From Kuafuiihalomonas sp964473255 (GTDB taxonomy: Bacteria > Myxococcota > Kuafuiibacteriia > Kuafuiibacteriales > Kuafuiibacteriaceae), in assembly GCA_964473255.1 (NCBI GenBank), contig CAYYOT010000011.1:1-64000 (forward strand): a DNA stretch of 64,000 nucleotides, in the 5' to 3' direction. Below, in pieces: positions 19,885 to 28,563 of the stretch (position 1 is the stretch's first letter; each line of letters starts with the position of its first letter). Position numbers and translations under genes: made by a program. The notes beneath the pieces are model-generated. The model did no database searches. It saw only the letters and a list, made by a program, of their open reading frames with translations, and had not been told where the DNA came from.

Positions 19885-20889
19885 GTGAGTACCGTCGAGC
19901 AGCGCGTGGGCGCGGTTGCGATCGGCCGAAATGAAGGTGAGCGCCTCGTTCGCTGTCTGCGATCTTTGCAGGGGCAGGCCCGGGCGGTCGTGTACGTCGA
20001 TTCCGGCTCGACCGACGGGAGCGTCCAGGCTGCCGAAGAGCTCGGAGCGACCGTGGTCGAGCTGGATCTGTCCACCCCGTTCACGGCGGCTCGGGCCCGT
20101 AACGCGGGCTACCGAAGGCTGCTCGAGATCGCGACCGATCTGGAGCTCATCCAGTTCGTGGACGGCGACTGCGAGGTCGCGGCGGACTGGGTTGCGACCG
20201 CGGTTGAACACCTCGATGTACGCTCCGACGTCGCGGTGGTGTGCGGACGGCGTCGGGAGCGGTTTCCCGACGCTTCGGTCTACAATCTGCTGTGTGACAT
20301 CGAGTGGGACACTCCGGTGGGCGAGACCGAGGCCTGTGGGGGGGATGCGTTGATGCGGGTTCGAGCGCTCACCGAAGTGGGCGGCTACGACCCCGGCCTC
20401 ATCGCCGGGGAAGAGCCCGAGCTGTGTCTTCGCATCCGCCGACGCGGGTGGAAAATCGAGCGGCTGGACGCCGAGATGACGCTGCACGACGCCGACATGC
20501 ACTCGCTCGAGCAGTGGTGGAAGCGGGTCAAGCGGGCGGGGTTCGCGTATGCCGCGGTCAGCAGCAAACAGGGCGAGGGTCCGGAGAAGTACTTGGTGAA
20601 GGAGACGCGACGCGTCCTCTTTTGGGGGGCGCTTCTACCGGCCGTCGCCATCGGCGGGGCCGTTCCCACGCTGGGGACCAGTCTGGGCTTGCTCGCCGCC
20701 TACCCCGTGAACTTTGCCAAGGTCTTTCGTCGAACCAAAGCGCGAGGCCGCAACCTCCGCGAGGCCGCGCTCTACGCCGGCTTTCTTCAGCTCGGACGGC
20801 TTCCCGAAGCGCAAGGCGTTCTCCAGTTCCATCAGGACCACTGGCTCGGTCGAACGTCGCGCATCATCGAGTACAAAAAGCCCGCCTGA
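19885..20889 (+). CDS. Family 2 glycosyltransferase
   Basis: A 334-residue GT-A fold enzyme starting at GTG (MSTVEQRVGAVAIGRNEGER). Donor-binding residues appear as VVYVDSGSTDGS. The metal-binding DxD is in QFVDGDCEVA, and the acceptor-side ED-like motif is in AGEEPELCLRIRRRGW. One or two hydrophobic segments near residues 245-275 could attach it to the inner membrane. It probably transfers a sugar to a lipid or polysaccharide precursor; donor and acceptor are unknown. It shares strand and short spacing with the hydrolase upstream and is convergent with the large FG-GAP gene. Confidence 0.88.
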   Translation: MSTVEQRVGAVAIGRNEGERLVRCLRSLQGQARAVVYVDSGSTDGSVQAAEELGATVVELDLSTPFTAARARNAGYRRLLEIATDLELIQFVDGDCEVAADWVATAVEHLDVRSDVAVVCGRRRERFPDASVYNLLCDIEWDTPVGETEACGGDALMRVRALTEVGGYDPGLIAGEEPELCLRIRRRGWKIERLDAEMTLHDADMHSLEQWWKRVKRAGFAYAAVSSKQGEGPEKYLVKETRRVLFWGALLPAVAIGGAVPTLGTSLGLLAAYPVNFAKVFRRTKARGRNLREAALYAGFLQLGRLPEAQGVLQFHQDHWLGRTSRIIEYKKPA

Positions 20890-20908
20890 TGACGGCGAGG
20901 CTTCGCGG

Positions 20909-23900
20909 TCAGAAGCGAAGACCGTACCCCGAGCCCGCATCGAGGGAGACGGAGCTCCCGTCGCTGCCCCCCACGAATAGCGTCGAGGAGCCGCCGTGAA
21001 GGAAGAAGCCCACGAGGGCCCCCGGCCTTTGGGACTCGCCGCCGAAGATCGCCGCCGCCGGCTGGACGGTGCCGCTGCCGCTGAAACCGAAGACCGTAAC
21101 CCCGCCCGAGAGCAGGACGCCCGACATGTTCCCTCGAGGACTTCCGACCGCGACCGCAGGTCGGCCACGCATGGCGTCGATCAAAGCGATACCTCGCCCG
21201 AACTCGGCCGCCGCCACTCCACCGGCGATGATGGTGGGGTTCGACATCTCGGCCACGCTGGTCAGGGCCCGCGGAAAGTCGACCGACGTCGCGGATTCTC
21301 GCGGGAGGTTCGCCAGCTCCATTCCCGAAAGGATCGCCACCCCTCCGGTGGTGTCTGGGGCTCCCGGAGCGCGATAGAACGGCATGCCGATCGCCAGTTC
21401 CGGTCGCCCATCGCCATCGGTGTCGACCTTGCCCGAGAGCGACCATCCGGCCTGCGAACCGGCGAATCCCGACCGGAGCGTCGTCATCGACGGAGCCGCC
21501 GGGCAGCCGGGTCCACCCCAGCCGAACACGACGGACACCATGCCCTCATTTGACAACACCAGGTCCGCCGCGTGCCCTCCGGCCGCGACTTCGTCACATC
21601 CGTCCCCGTCGATGTCGCCCAAGCCCGCGATGCTCTGGCCGAGATTGCTATTGGCCTGCGGACCGAGGAGCACGAAGTCCGAGTTGCAGATCACCGTAGG
21701 GCGACCTTGTCGGTCCGCCGCACGACCGAATACGACGGCGAGTCCCCCGACGTTGTTGCGACCGGCGCGGTCCAGCTCGAGCGCGCCGAAGGCAACGTCG
21801 TCGAAGCCATCGTCGTTCACGTCGACGCCGCCAGCGACGACGCGAAGGCCCTGTCGCTGGGGCCCGTAGATCACGAAGCTGGGCTCGGATTCCGGGATGC
21901 CGCCGCGTCGTCCCTTCCAGATGAGCACCGAACCCCACGTGAAACGATTGCCCGTACAGCCGTCGTCGGCCAGCACGTACGCCGCCGGATCGTAGCTCGA
22001 TTCCCGGTCGTCGGAGCGGGCGACGACGGCGAAGTCGTCCACGCCGTCGCCGTCGAAATCGCCAGCGGGAGCGGCGTCCCAGCCCATCTGATCGAAGCCG
22101 TGGTGCAAGGCGTAGCCTCGGAGCTCCCGCGCCGGTCGCGCTTCAAAGCCGATGGCGTTGCCCAGGTACAGATACGCGGCGCCGGTCTGACGTCCGCGGG
22201 CAGGGTCGGGGCTCAGCGGAGCGCCTACCACGAGGTCTTCGAAGCCATCGTCGTTGACGTCCCCGATGATCGCTCCGCCGCTACCAAAGGCGAGGCCCGA
22301 AGCCTCACCCGGGTAGTCCAGGGGCTGCTGCGGCCGGCCCGTATCCCAGGGAAGGAGGACGGGCCGGCCCACGTCGGTGCCCATAGCGTCATCGCCGGCT
22401 TCGAATCCCACGAGGTCGTTTCGACGGTCACCGTCGACGTCGGCCACGACCGCGACCCCCGAGCCGAGGAACTGGCCGGCGCCGGTGCCCCACTCGATGA
22501 TCGCCGGTTCGGAAGAGGGAAGGCTGTTGAAGCGACCGGGGTAGACCTTGATGCTCCCCGCATTCCCCGGACCACCGGGAGCTTCGTCGAACATCGAACC
22601 CACCACGACGTCGTCGATACCGTCGCCGTCGGCATCGCCCACGTCGACCGACCAGCCGAACTGGTCGCCGCCGTCGGGATGCTGCACGCCCCAGGACGGT
22701 CGCTCTGCGTCGCGAAGCTCCATCGCCGGCGTATCCGGAAGCTCGAAGCCGCGGAACATGCGGACGGCGCCATGGTTGTCGCTCGGACCCAAGTCATGGC
22801 GTGGCTGCCCCGCGACGATGTCCTCTTTGCCGTCCCCGTCGAGGTCACCCATCGCGAGGCTGAACGCGAACCAACCGTCGAAGTCCTGGGGGTCCTGGCT
22901 GCTCCATATGACCCGAGGACGGTCGCTCAACCCACCTGTGTCGCCGCCGGCCGCGGGTTCCCCGGCGTGAACGAACAGCGCTCCGTCGTCCCGGGTGCCG
23001 GGGCCATCGTATCGGAACGCGCCGACGGCGAGATCGCAGGCACCGTCGCCATCGAAGTCACCGGACGCCAGGGCTTCGCCGTAGCGAAGCCCGCTGCGGC
23101 CTGTGTAGCCGGCATCGTCGGGAAGATCGCCCCACAAAACTTCATCGGGCAGTGCGCGAAATCCGGTGGGCCCGCCTAGATGGATGAAGACGCCCCCCTG
23201 CGTGAAGGCGATGGGAGCGCGGTTTCGGTCTTCAGCATCGCGGGCGCCGACCGCTAGGTCTACCCAGCCGTCGTCGTTGAAGTCGCAAGCGGTCAGCGAG
23301 TAGCCGAACAGGTCCCCACCGAAGCGTCCGACGAGACGCCAGGCCGGCGCCGGCTCGAACCAACCGCCGGCGACTCCGCGATGGATGCGAACCGTGCCGA
23401 CGTTGCCGCTGCCGTTCGTATCTTCGAAGGGTGCTCCGACGGCGAAGTCCGATCGACCGTCCTGGTCGAAGTCGGCGACCGCGAGCGCTTGCCCCAACTG
23501 GTCGCGCCGACCTCGACCGGCGAGGACCCAAGCGGGCTCGGGCTCGAGTCCTTGGCCAGTGCCGGCATAGACGAATGCCGCTCCCCCGTTCACGGCCTCC
23601 ACGTCTGCCTCCGGGTTCGTCATGATCAGGTCTGCGTTCCCGTCTCCGTCGATGTCTCCGGGCGATGCGAAGCGCGCGACCAGCAATCCGTCGCCGGTTC
23701 GTTCCGCGGAAAACGACTGGGGAGCGACCGAAGTGATCCTGACTCTCGTGGTCTGAGCGGTGAATCGGTCGCGAAGGGTGAGGTCGGCGGAGCCCGCGCT
23801 CAGGCCTTCCAACTCGAGCTGCTGGCTGATCCGGACGAAGGAAGGGCGCTCTTCGAACTCGACGAAGCCGCTCCCCCCGCTCAACTGGAGGGTTTGCGCT

Positions 23901-24646
23901 TCGCCTACCGCCACGAAAACCGTCTCGTGGACGGAGGAGAAGTCCGCCCGGCGGACGTCGATCCGCGCCTCGACGCGCTCTTCACTGAGCACGTCGAGAA
24001 CCTCGACGATGTCGAGTCCTTCGGTCGGACCCGCAGTGTACGCCCCGTCCGCGGTCAAGGTTCCGCCGCTCCCCGAAACCACCGAACGGAACGAGAAGAC
24101 GCCGCTCCCCCCGTCGACCTCGAACTGCCAGCTGATCCCCGGGGGTGCGGTGACGCTCAGCGGTCGGAGCTGTAGCGCGTCGACCACCTCGACATCGGAA
24201 AACGCTTCTCCCAAACATCCCAGGTCGGTGACGCGGATGCGGTCGGTCACACCCGAGCGGCTACCGGCCAGGTAGGCGCCGGTCAGCTCGTTGACGATGC
24301 TACCCGACTCGTTGCGCGACAGTTCGAAGCGATAGTCGCCCGTGCCTCCCGAAGCGAAGACCAGGCGCTGACCGAAGGGGAGGGCGGCGGTACGCGATGG
24401 CGCCAGCTCGAGAGCGGGCTGGCAGGGCACCGGGCCCGCGTCCGCTGCCCGGGCATCGGGGCGGGGCGGGGCGATGCGGCCCGCATCCGGCTCCGGTCGG
24501 GCGTCCGGCTGTGCGTCTGAAAGCCGGACATCCGCGCTAAGTCCGGCGTCTCGAACGTCCAGCTGGTCGGCCTGGCCGTCGCCGCACGCGAAGACCGCGC
24601 CCGCGAGCAGGCTCGCCCGCCTCCAGCCTCGCTTTCCCTGAATCAA
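20909..24646 (-). CDS. Very large FG-GAP repeat lipoprotein with calcium-loop blades
   Basis: This 1245-residue exported protein has N-terminal KRGWRRASLLAGAVFAC, a signal peptide with lipobox, then a Pro-Asp-Ala linker. Two or three Ig-like all-beta stretches follow to residue ~330. The rest is a long series of FG-GAP blades. I count twelve DxDxDG-like loops, for example DIDGDGNADLI, DFDGDGACDLAVG, DVNDDGFEDLVVG and DVNDDGFDDVAFG, so calcium binding and two propellers are likely. I place the start at TTG 24646, preceded by GAGAGG ten bases upstream. GTG at 24664 is an alternative, and longer versions run into the divergent gene. Likely a surface adhesin or scaffold. Confidence 0.85.
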   Translation of the reverse strand: MIQGKRGWRRASLLAGAVFACGDGQADQLDVRDAGLSADVRLSDAQPDARPEPDAGRIAPPRPDARAADAGPVPCQPALELAPSRTAALPFGQRLVFASGGTGDYRFELSRNESGSIVNELTGAYLAGSRSGVTDRIRVTDLGCLGEAFSDVEVVDALQLRPLSVTAPPGISWQFEVDGGSGVFSFRSVVSGSGGTLTADGAYTAGPTEGLDIVEVLDVLSEERVEARIDVRRADFSSVHETVFVAVGEAQTLQLSGGSGFVEFEERPSFVRISQQLELEGLSAGSADLTLRDRFTAQTTRVRITSVAPQSFSAERTGDGLLVARFASPGDIDGDGNADLIMTNPEADVEAVNGGAAFVYAGTGQGLEPEPAWVLAGRGRRDQLGQALAVADFDQDGRSDFAVGAPFEDTNGSGNVGTVRIHRGVAGGWFEPAPAWRLVGRFGGDLFGYSLTACDFNDDGWVDLAVGARDAEDRNRAPIAFTQGGVFIHLGGPTGFRALPDEVLWGDLPDDAGYTGRSGLRYGEALASGDFDGDGACDLAVGAFRYDGPGTRDDGALFVHAGEPAAGGDTGGLSDRPRVIWSSQDPQDFDGWFAFSLAMGDLDGDGKEDIVAGQPRHDLGPSDNHGAVRMFRGFELPDTPAMELRDAERPSWGVQHPDGGDQFGWSVDVGDADGDGIDDVVVGSMFDEAPGGPGNAGSIKVYPGRFNSLPSSEPAIIEWGTGAGQFLGSGVAVVADVDGDRRNDLVGFEAGDDAMGTDVGRPVLLPWDTGRPQQPLDYPGEASGLAFGSGGAIIGDVNDDGFEDLVVGAPLSPDPARGRQTGAAYLYLGNAIGFEARPARELRGYALHHGFDQMGWDAAPAGDFDGDGVDDFAVVARSDDRESSYDPAAYVLADDGCTGNRFTWGSVLIWKGRRGGIPESEPSFVIYGPQRQGLRVVAGGVDVNDDGFDDVAFGALELDRAGRNNVGGLAVVFGRAADRQGRPTVICNSDFVLLGPQANSNLGQSIAGLGDIDGDGCDEVAAGGHAADLVLSNEGMVSVVFGWGGPGCPAAPSMTTLRSGFAGSQAGWSLSGKVDTDGDGRPELAIGMPFYRAPGAPDTTGGVAILSGMELANLPRESATSVDFPRALTSVAEMSNPTIIAGGVAAAEFGRGIALIDAMRGRPAVAVGSPRGNMSGVLLSGGVTVFGFSGSGTVQPAAAIFGGESQRPGALVGFFLHGGSSTLFVGGSDGSSVSLDAGSGYGLRF

Positions 24647-24692
24647 TCGGTCTGAACCTCTCACGGAGGACTCTGGTAGCAACGGCTTCGTA

Positions 24693-24711
24693 GGGTCAAA
24701 CAGGGTGACCC
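24693..24711. promoter_or_regulatory. Inverted repeat between divergent lipoprotein genes
   Basis: GGGTCA (24693-24698) and TGACCC (24706-24711) form perfect six-base arms around seven bases. It lies in the only ~110-bp space between the large FG-GAP gene (minus) and the five-gene exported operon (plus). The position suits an operator acting on either promoter. No matching regulator was identified. Confidence 0.3.
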
Positions 24712-24755
24712 CTAGTCCCAAGTTGAACCCCACTCTGTAAGGTGAGCCAAAGGGC

Positions 24756-26240
24756 ATGGGGCGGAACCGAACCATCTTCCGGGCCGACCGAGGCTGGGTG
24801 CTGGTCGTCATTGGCATTGGCGCCTGTGGGGACGCGGTCGACGACGTGGCTGCGTCGCGGCCCGACGGCGCCCTCGCTCCGACGCGACCGGATGCTTCCC
24901 TCCAGCCCACGGGCCATACGGTCGGGGAAGCGCGGCCGGTATTCGTCCGGCGTTTGTCCGATGGGGTCGATGATGCGGCGTGGATCCCCGACGGTCGAAC
25001 GATCGGAATCTCCGGCGGACGGCTTCAGGTGGTCGGGGCCACGACCTTCAGTCCGGGTCCGGCCGAGGCGCCGCTGACCGGCGTGGCTCAGCTCGGCGAC
25101 GGTCTTCTCGTGGGGGACGCCCGAGGCGTTCACGCACTGGTCGGCGAGCGCCTCGACGCGTCTCCGATCGCCGATGTGCTCGGCGGTCGCCGGATCACCG
25201 CCATCGAGTTGTCCGCAGCCGAGATCTGGCTCGCCACGCCCGACGGACCGTGGGTCTGGAAGGACGGAAGCACCTTCCGCGTCGACGTGGGTTCCGTCTG
25301 GGCTGCGGACGCCCGGCTCGTTTACGGGGCGCTCGTGGACGACTTGCCGGGGGTTTGGGTCCTTTCGTCGGGGCAGGTCTTCGGCCTGGCCTTCGATGGA
25401 ATGTCGGCTCACATGCAGCCGACCAACGAAGTCGATGCGGTGGACCTCGCGGTCGACGGCACGGGAACGCTCTGGGTCGTGCGCAATGATGGGCGACTCC
25501 GCAGTCGGAGCTCCGTCGGGGTTTGGGTCGAGCACGAGCGTCTGACGGACGTCCATGCCGTCGAGGCGCATACCTTCAGCGACGATCTTTGGCTGACGAC
25601 CGGGTTGGGACCGCTTCTTCACCGGGGCGTCGAGTTCATCCCCCTCGTCGGTCTCGGCCCAGGTGAGATCCTCGGACCTGCGGGTCCGGGCCGGGCTCTT
25701 TTTTCGACGACGGACGGGCTGGAGCTGATCAGCGTCGAACTCCAGGCCGCGATCGTCGGGCTCGAGCCTGGCGAAGTGGTCGTCGAGTCACGGAGGGTCG
25801 AAGTTCTTCCGGCTCACCCCGCGGCGGTCGACGGAGTCGAAGTTCGGCTCGATGGTCGGCTCGTTTCGTTGGACGCACCTTGGTTCTTCGACCTCGACCC
25901 CGCGTTACTCGAAGACGGTCAGCACCGGTTGTCCGTACGGGTCACGTACGACGATGGTACGCCGGATGCGACGAGCGAGCTCGGCTTCGTGGTCTCGGTC
26001 CAGGGGCCTCCGACCTGGCGGGATGACGTTCAGCCGTTGAGCGACGCGAAGTGCAGCCTTTGCCACGGAAGTCGCGGCAGCGCCCGGCGACTCGAGATTC
26101 GAAGCCAATGGGTCGATGCGATCGACGCCATCGTCGTCAACCTCGACAACGCGCGCATGCCTCTTCCTCCCTATCCCCCCTTCACACCGACCGAGGTCGG
26201 CATCATCAAGGCCTGGCGCGACGCCGGGTTCCCCGAGTGA
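24756..26240 (+). CDS. Lipoprotein with propeller-like region and C-terminal CxxCH heme-binding motif
   Basis: A 494-residue first gene of a five-gene operon. MGRNRTIFRADRGWVLVVIGIGAC is a signal peptide with lipobox (Cys 24), and a short Pro-Asp-Ala linker follows. Residues ~60-320 have repeated short beta-rich units with Trp and Asp (AEIWLATPDGPWVWKDGS), consistent with a beta-propeller. An Ig-like stretch comes next (~340-420). CSLCHG at residue 433 sits in a compact domain like a planctomycete-type cytochrome C, with MPLPPYPPFTPTE as possible distal-ligand region. It probably carries one c-type heme. The stop is five bases before the next start. Function is unknown. Confidence 0.7.
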   Translation: MGRNRTIFRADRGWVLVVIGIGACGDAVDDVAASRPDGALAPTRPDASLQPTGHTVGEARPVFVRRLSDGVDDAAWIPDGRTIGISGGRLQVVGATTFSPGPAEAPLTGVAQLGDGLLVGDARGVHALVGERLDASPIADVLGGRRITAIELSAAEIWLATPDGPWVWKDGSTFRVDVGSVWAADARLVYGALVDDLPGVWVLSSGQVFGLAFDGMSAHMQPTNEVDAVDLAVDGTGTLWVVRNDGRLRSRSSVGVWVEHERLTDVHAVEAHTFSDDLWLTTGLGPLLHRGVEFIPLVGLGPGEILGPAGPGRALFSTTDGLELISVELQAAIVGLEPGEVVVESRRVEVLPAHPAAVDGVEVRLDGRLVSLDAPWFFDLDPALLEDGQHRLSVRVTYDDGTPDATSELGFVVSVQGPPTWRDDVQPLSDAKCSLCHGSRGSARRLEIRSQWVDAIDAIVVNLDNARMPLPPYPPFTPTEVGIIKAWRDAGFPE

Positions 26241-26244
26241 CGTC

Positions 26245-27819
26245 ATGAGTGCACGGATCCCCACAGTCGGCGCGACGGTATTGATGGTTCTCGCCGGATC
26301 TTGGGCCGACGCCCAAGCCCAGCCGCTGCCCAATCCCGAACTGGTGTGTCAGGCGGAAGAGCCGCGCGCGAGCATCGAAGGGTACCTGCGCAGTCTCTCC
26401 CTGGACCTGACGGGGCGACTTCCGCTGCCCGAGGACTATGACGCCATCGGCGACGACGCTTCGGACGCGATCGACGCCATGCTTGCTTCGCAAGCGTTCG
26501 TCGAACGCAGCGTGCGGCGCCACCGGGCCCTGTTTCTGAACAGCATTGCGAATGTTGGGCTGTACGATTTTCGCACTTCGCTCGGTCGAACGCGCGAGGG
26601 CCTGTACTGGCGTAGCTCGACCTTCGTCGCAACCATGTACCGCGGAGAGCGGGTTCCGTGTCTCGACGAGCCCGCGACGTTCGATGCGGACGGGCGGCCC
26701 GAGTGGCGAGAGATCGATGGTCTTCGCCGCGAAGGATATGTAGAGGTCGAGCCTTACTGGGCGCCGGGATCGACCATCAAGGTTTGCGCTTTCGACGCCC
26801 AAGCTCAGCTTCGCTCGCCCCGCGGCGAGACCTGCGGCTCTCGCGCCGGTCTCAGCGACCCCGGCTGCGGGTGCGGGCCCGCCCTGAATTGGTGCCGCTA
26901 CGGGTCGAATCGGATCGTGAACGAGTCCTTCAGCGAAGATCTCGACCGGCGGGTCGCGGCGGTCATCCGGGAAGGCGAACCCTACACCGAACTCTTCAAG
27001 AGTCGTCGAGCCTTCGTGAACGGGCCCATCCTCCACTACTACCGTCACCAGGTCAGCTTATCCGCGGGAGTGAGTCTCGCTCCGGTACCCTTCGATCTCT
27101 CCCGCATGCCCGACCTTCCGTTCTCGGCGAGCGATACCTGGATCGAAGTCGAGCTTCCGGCTTCCCACGCGGGCGTCCTGACGAGCCCGGCCTTCCTTCT
27201 GCGCTTCCAGACCAATCGGGCACGCGCCAACCGCTTCTTCGACACGTTCCTATGTCAGCCGTTCGTCGCCCCGCCGGACGGCTTGGCATCTGGCGATGGC
27301 GCGGAGATACCGAATCCGGACCTTCAGCAGCGCGAGGGCTGCAAGTACTGCCATGCGCTCCTCGAACCGGCGGCTGCCCACTGGGGCCGATGGGCAGAGC
27401 AGGGCGCAGGCTATCTTTCCAGCGAGGAATTCCCTTCGTTTCGCGACGACTGTGCGATTTGCGGAACCACCGGCCAGCTCTGCAGTCGAGAGTGCCGGCT
27501 ATTCTATGTGACGCGTCCCTTGACGCCGCAAGAGCGTGAGTACGTTGGGGCCCTTCGCGTCTTCCAGTTCCTGAAAGACGATCATCTGAAGAACGTCGAC
27601 TTGGGACCCGCCTTCCTGGTGGATCGCAGCATCGTTGATGATCGGCTGCCCCGGTGCGTTGCCCGCCGGGCAATGGAAGGGCTGTTCGGACGCGAACTTC
27701 TCCCGGAGGAGTCGGCTACGCTCGACGAGCTCAGCCGCGCTTTCGTCGCCTCCAACTTCGACTATCGCGCGCTGGTCCGCGCCATCGTCACTGGTTCCGT
27801 GTACAGGAGAGTTCGATGA
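26245..27819 (+). CDS. Exported DUF1549/PSD1-related protein with CxxCH
   Basis: A 524-residue secreted protein with signal peptide ending near AQAQP. Residues ~45-100 (YLRSLSLDLTGRLPLPEDYD, then MLASQAFVERSVRRHRALFL) resemble the DUF1549 opening found in planctomycete cytochrome-linked proteins. CKYCH sits at residue 366, and a second Cys-rich cluster lies at ~400-425 (DDCAICGTTGQLCSRECRLF). The C terminus (LSRAFVASNFDYRALVRAIV) resembles DUF1553/DUF1585 tails. It is unusually Cys-rich overall, so disulfides or further metal sites are likely. It starts at ATG 26245, five bases after the preceding gene, and its stop overlaps the next start. Confidence 0.7.
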   Translation: MSARIPTVGATVLMVLAGSWADAQAQPLPNPELVCQAEEPRASIEGYLRSLSLDLTGRLPLPEDYDAIGDDASDAIDAMLASQAFVERSVRRHRALFLNSIANVGLYDFRTSLGRTREGLYWRSSTFVATMYRGERVPCLDEPATFDADGRPEWREIDGLRREGYVEVEPYWAPGSTIKVCAFDAQAQLRSPRGETCGSRAGLSDPGCGCGPALNWCRYGSNRIVNESFSEDLDRRVAAVIREGEPYTELFKSRRAFVNGPILHYYRHQVSLSAGVSLAPVPFDLSRMPDLPFSASDTWIEVELPASHAGVLTSPAFLLRFQTNRARANRFFDTFLCQPFVAPPDGLASGDGAEIPNPDLQQREGCKYCHALLEPAAAHWGRWAEQGAGYLSSEEFPSFRDDCAICGTTGQLCSRECRLFYVTRPLTPQEREYVGALRVFQFLKDDHLKNVDLGPAFLVDRSIVDDRLPRCVARRAMEGLFGRELLPEESATLDELSRAFVASNFDYRALVRAIVTGSVYRRVR

Positions 27820-28550
27820 TGCGCGCCGCGAAGACCGCAGCCTGCCTTGCCGTGCTCGTCGGGTGTGGGGACTCCGGTCGGTCCCCTAACGATGAGACAC
27901 CCGAAACACCGGAGATGCGTCCGCCGGTCGTCGACGAGCCTCCTCGGCTGCCCCCCGACCCCGAGGTCACGCCGCTTGGCGTCGAAACAGGAAGGGATGC
28001 CGCTTTGTTTCCCGAGGCCGAAGCTCTGCCCGACCCGTTTCGAAGTCGGCGGCGCATGGATCTCGATCAGCTCGATCGCGCGATCCGCGACGTTTCGGGA
28101 GGCATCGGGCGGACGGAGGTTCGCGGCAGCATCGAAGTGAACCTCTTCGACGAGCTCGCGGCGACGCTCGGCCGACCCGACTTCATCGAGATCATCGACG
28201 AAGACCTCACCCCTTCAGCGATGTTTCAGAAGTTCCTGGACGACGCGGCCCGGCACGTTTGCCGGCGACTGATGGTTCGTGAGTCGGCGACGTCTGACCC
28301 AGCGGGCCGCGTGTTCTTCACCCACGTGCAGCCGCAGCTGCCTCCGTCATCGGATGCCGCCGCGACGAAGAATAACGTCAGAACTCTTCTGCTTCGTTTT
28401 CATGGACGGCGACTCGACTTGGGAGCCCCAGAGCTCGAGCCGTGGATGTGGCTGCTCAAGTCTGCCGAGCACGTCGGAGCGACGCCCATCGAGACTTGGG
28501 AAGCCCTTTGCGTCGCATTGATGACCCACCCTGGGTTCTTCACTTACTGA
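27816..28550 (+). CDS. Small lipoprotein of the DUF1501 operon, unknown function
   Basis: This 244-residue protein begins MMRAAKTAACLAVLVGCGDS, a lipoprotein signal with lipobox LVGC. An acidic, proline-rich tether follows (~25-60). The rest is a compact alpha-helical domain without motifs I recognise (MFQKFLDDAARHVCRRLMVR, LEPWMWLLKSAEHVGATP). A good Shine-Dalgarno (AGGAGA) lies inside the end of the preceding gene and the start overlaps its stop (ATGA). Always co-made with its neighbours by layout, it may be an accessory or assembly factor; that is inference. Confidence 0.65.
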   Translation: MMRAAKTAACLAVLVGCGDSGRSPNDETPETPEMRPPVVDEPPRLPPDPEVTPLGVETGRDAALFPEAEALPDPFRSRRRMDLDQLDRAIRDVSGGIGRTEVRGSIEVNLFDELAATLGRPDFIEIIDEDLTPSAMFQKFLDDAARHVCRRLMVRESATSDPAGRVFFTHVQPQLPPSSDAAATKNNVRTLLLRFHGRRLDLGAPELEPWMWLLKSAEHVGATPIETWEALCVALMTHPGFFTY

Positions 28551-28563
28551 GGAGGCCGTCGCA

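Noticed and set aside
18933..20889. Hydrolase plus glycosyltransferase as a biosynthetic gene cluster
   Set aside because: Only two enzymes, no synthase, tailoring set or resistance gene beside them.
21572..23179. 535-codon plus-strand open frame opposite the large FG-GAP gene
   Set aside because: The opposite strand contains repeated DxDxDG loops in frame; the plus frame is low-complexity Val/Glu/Ala without motifs.
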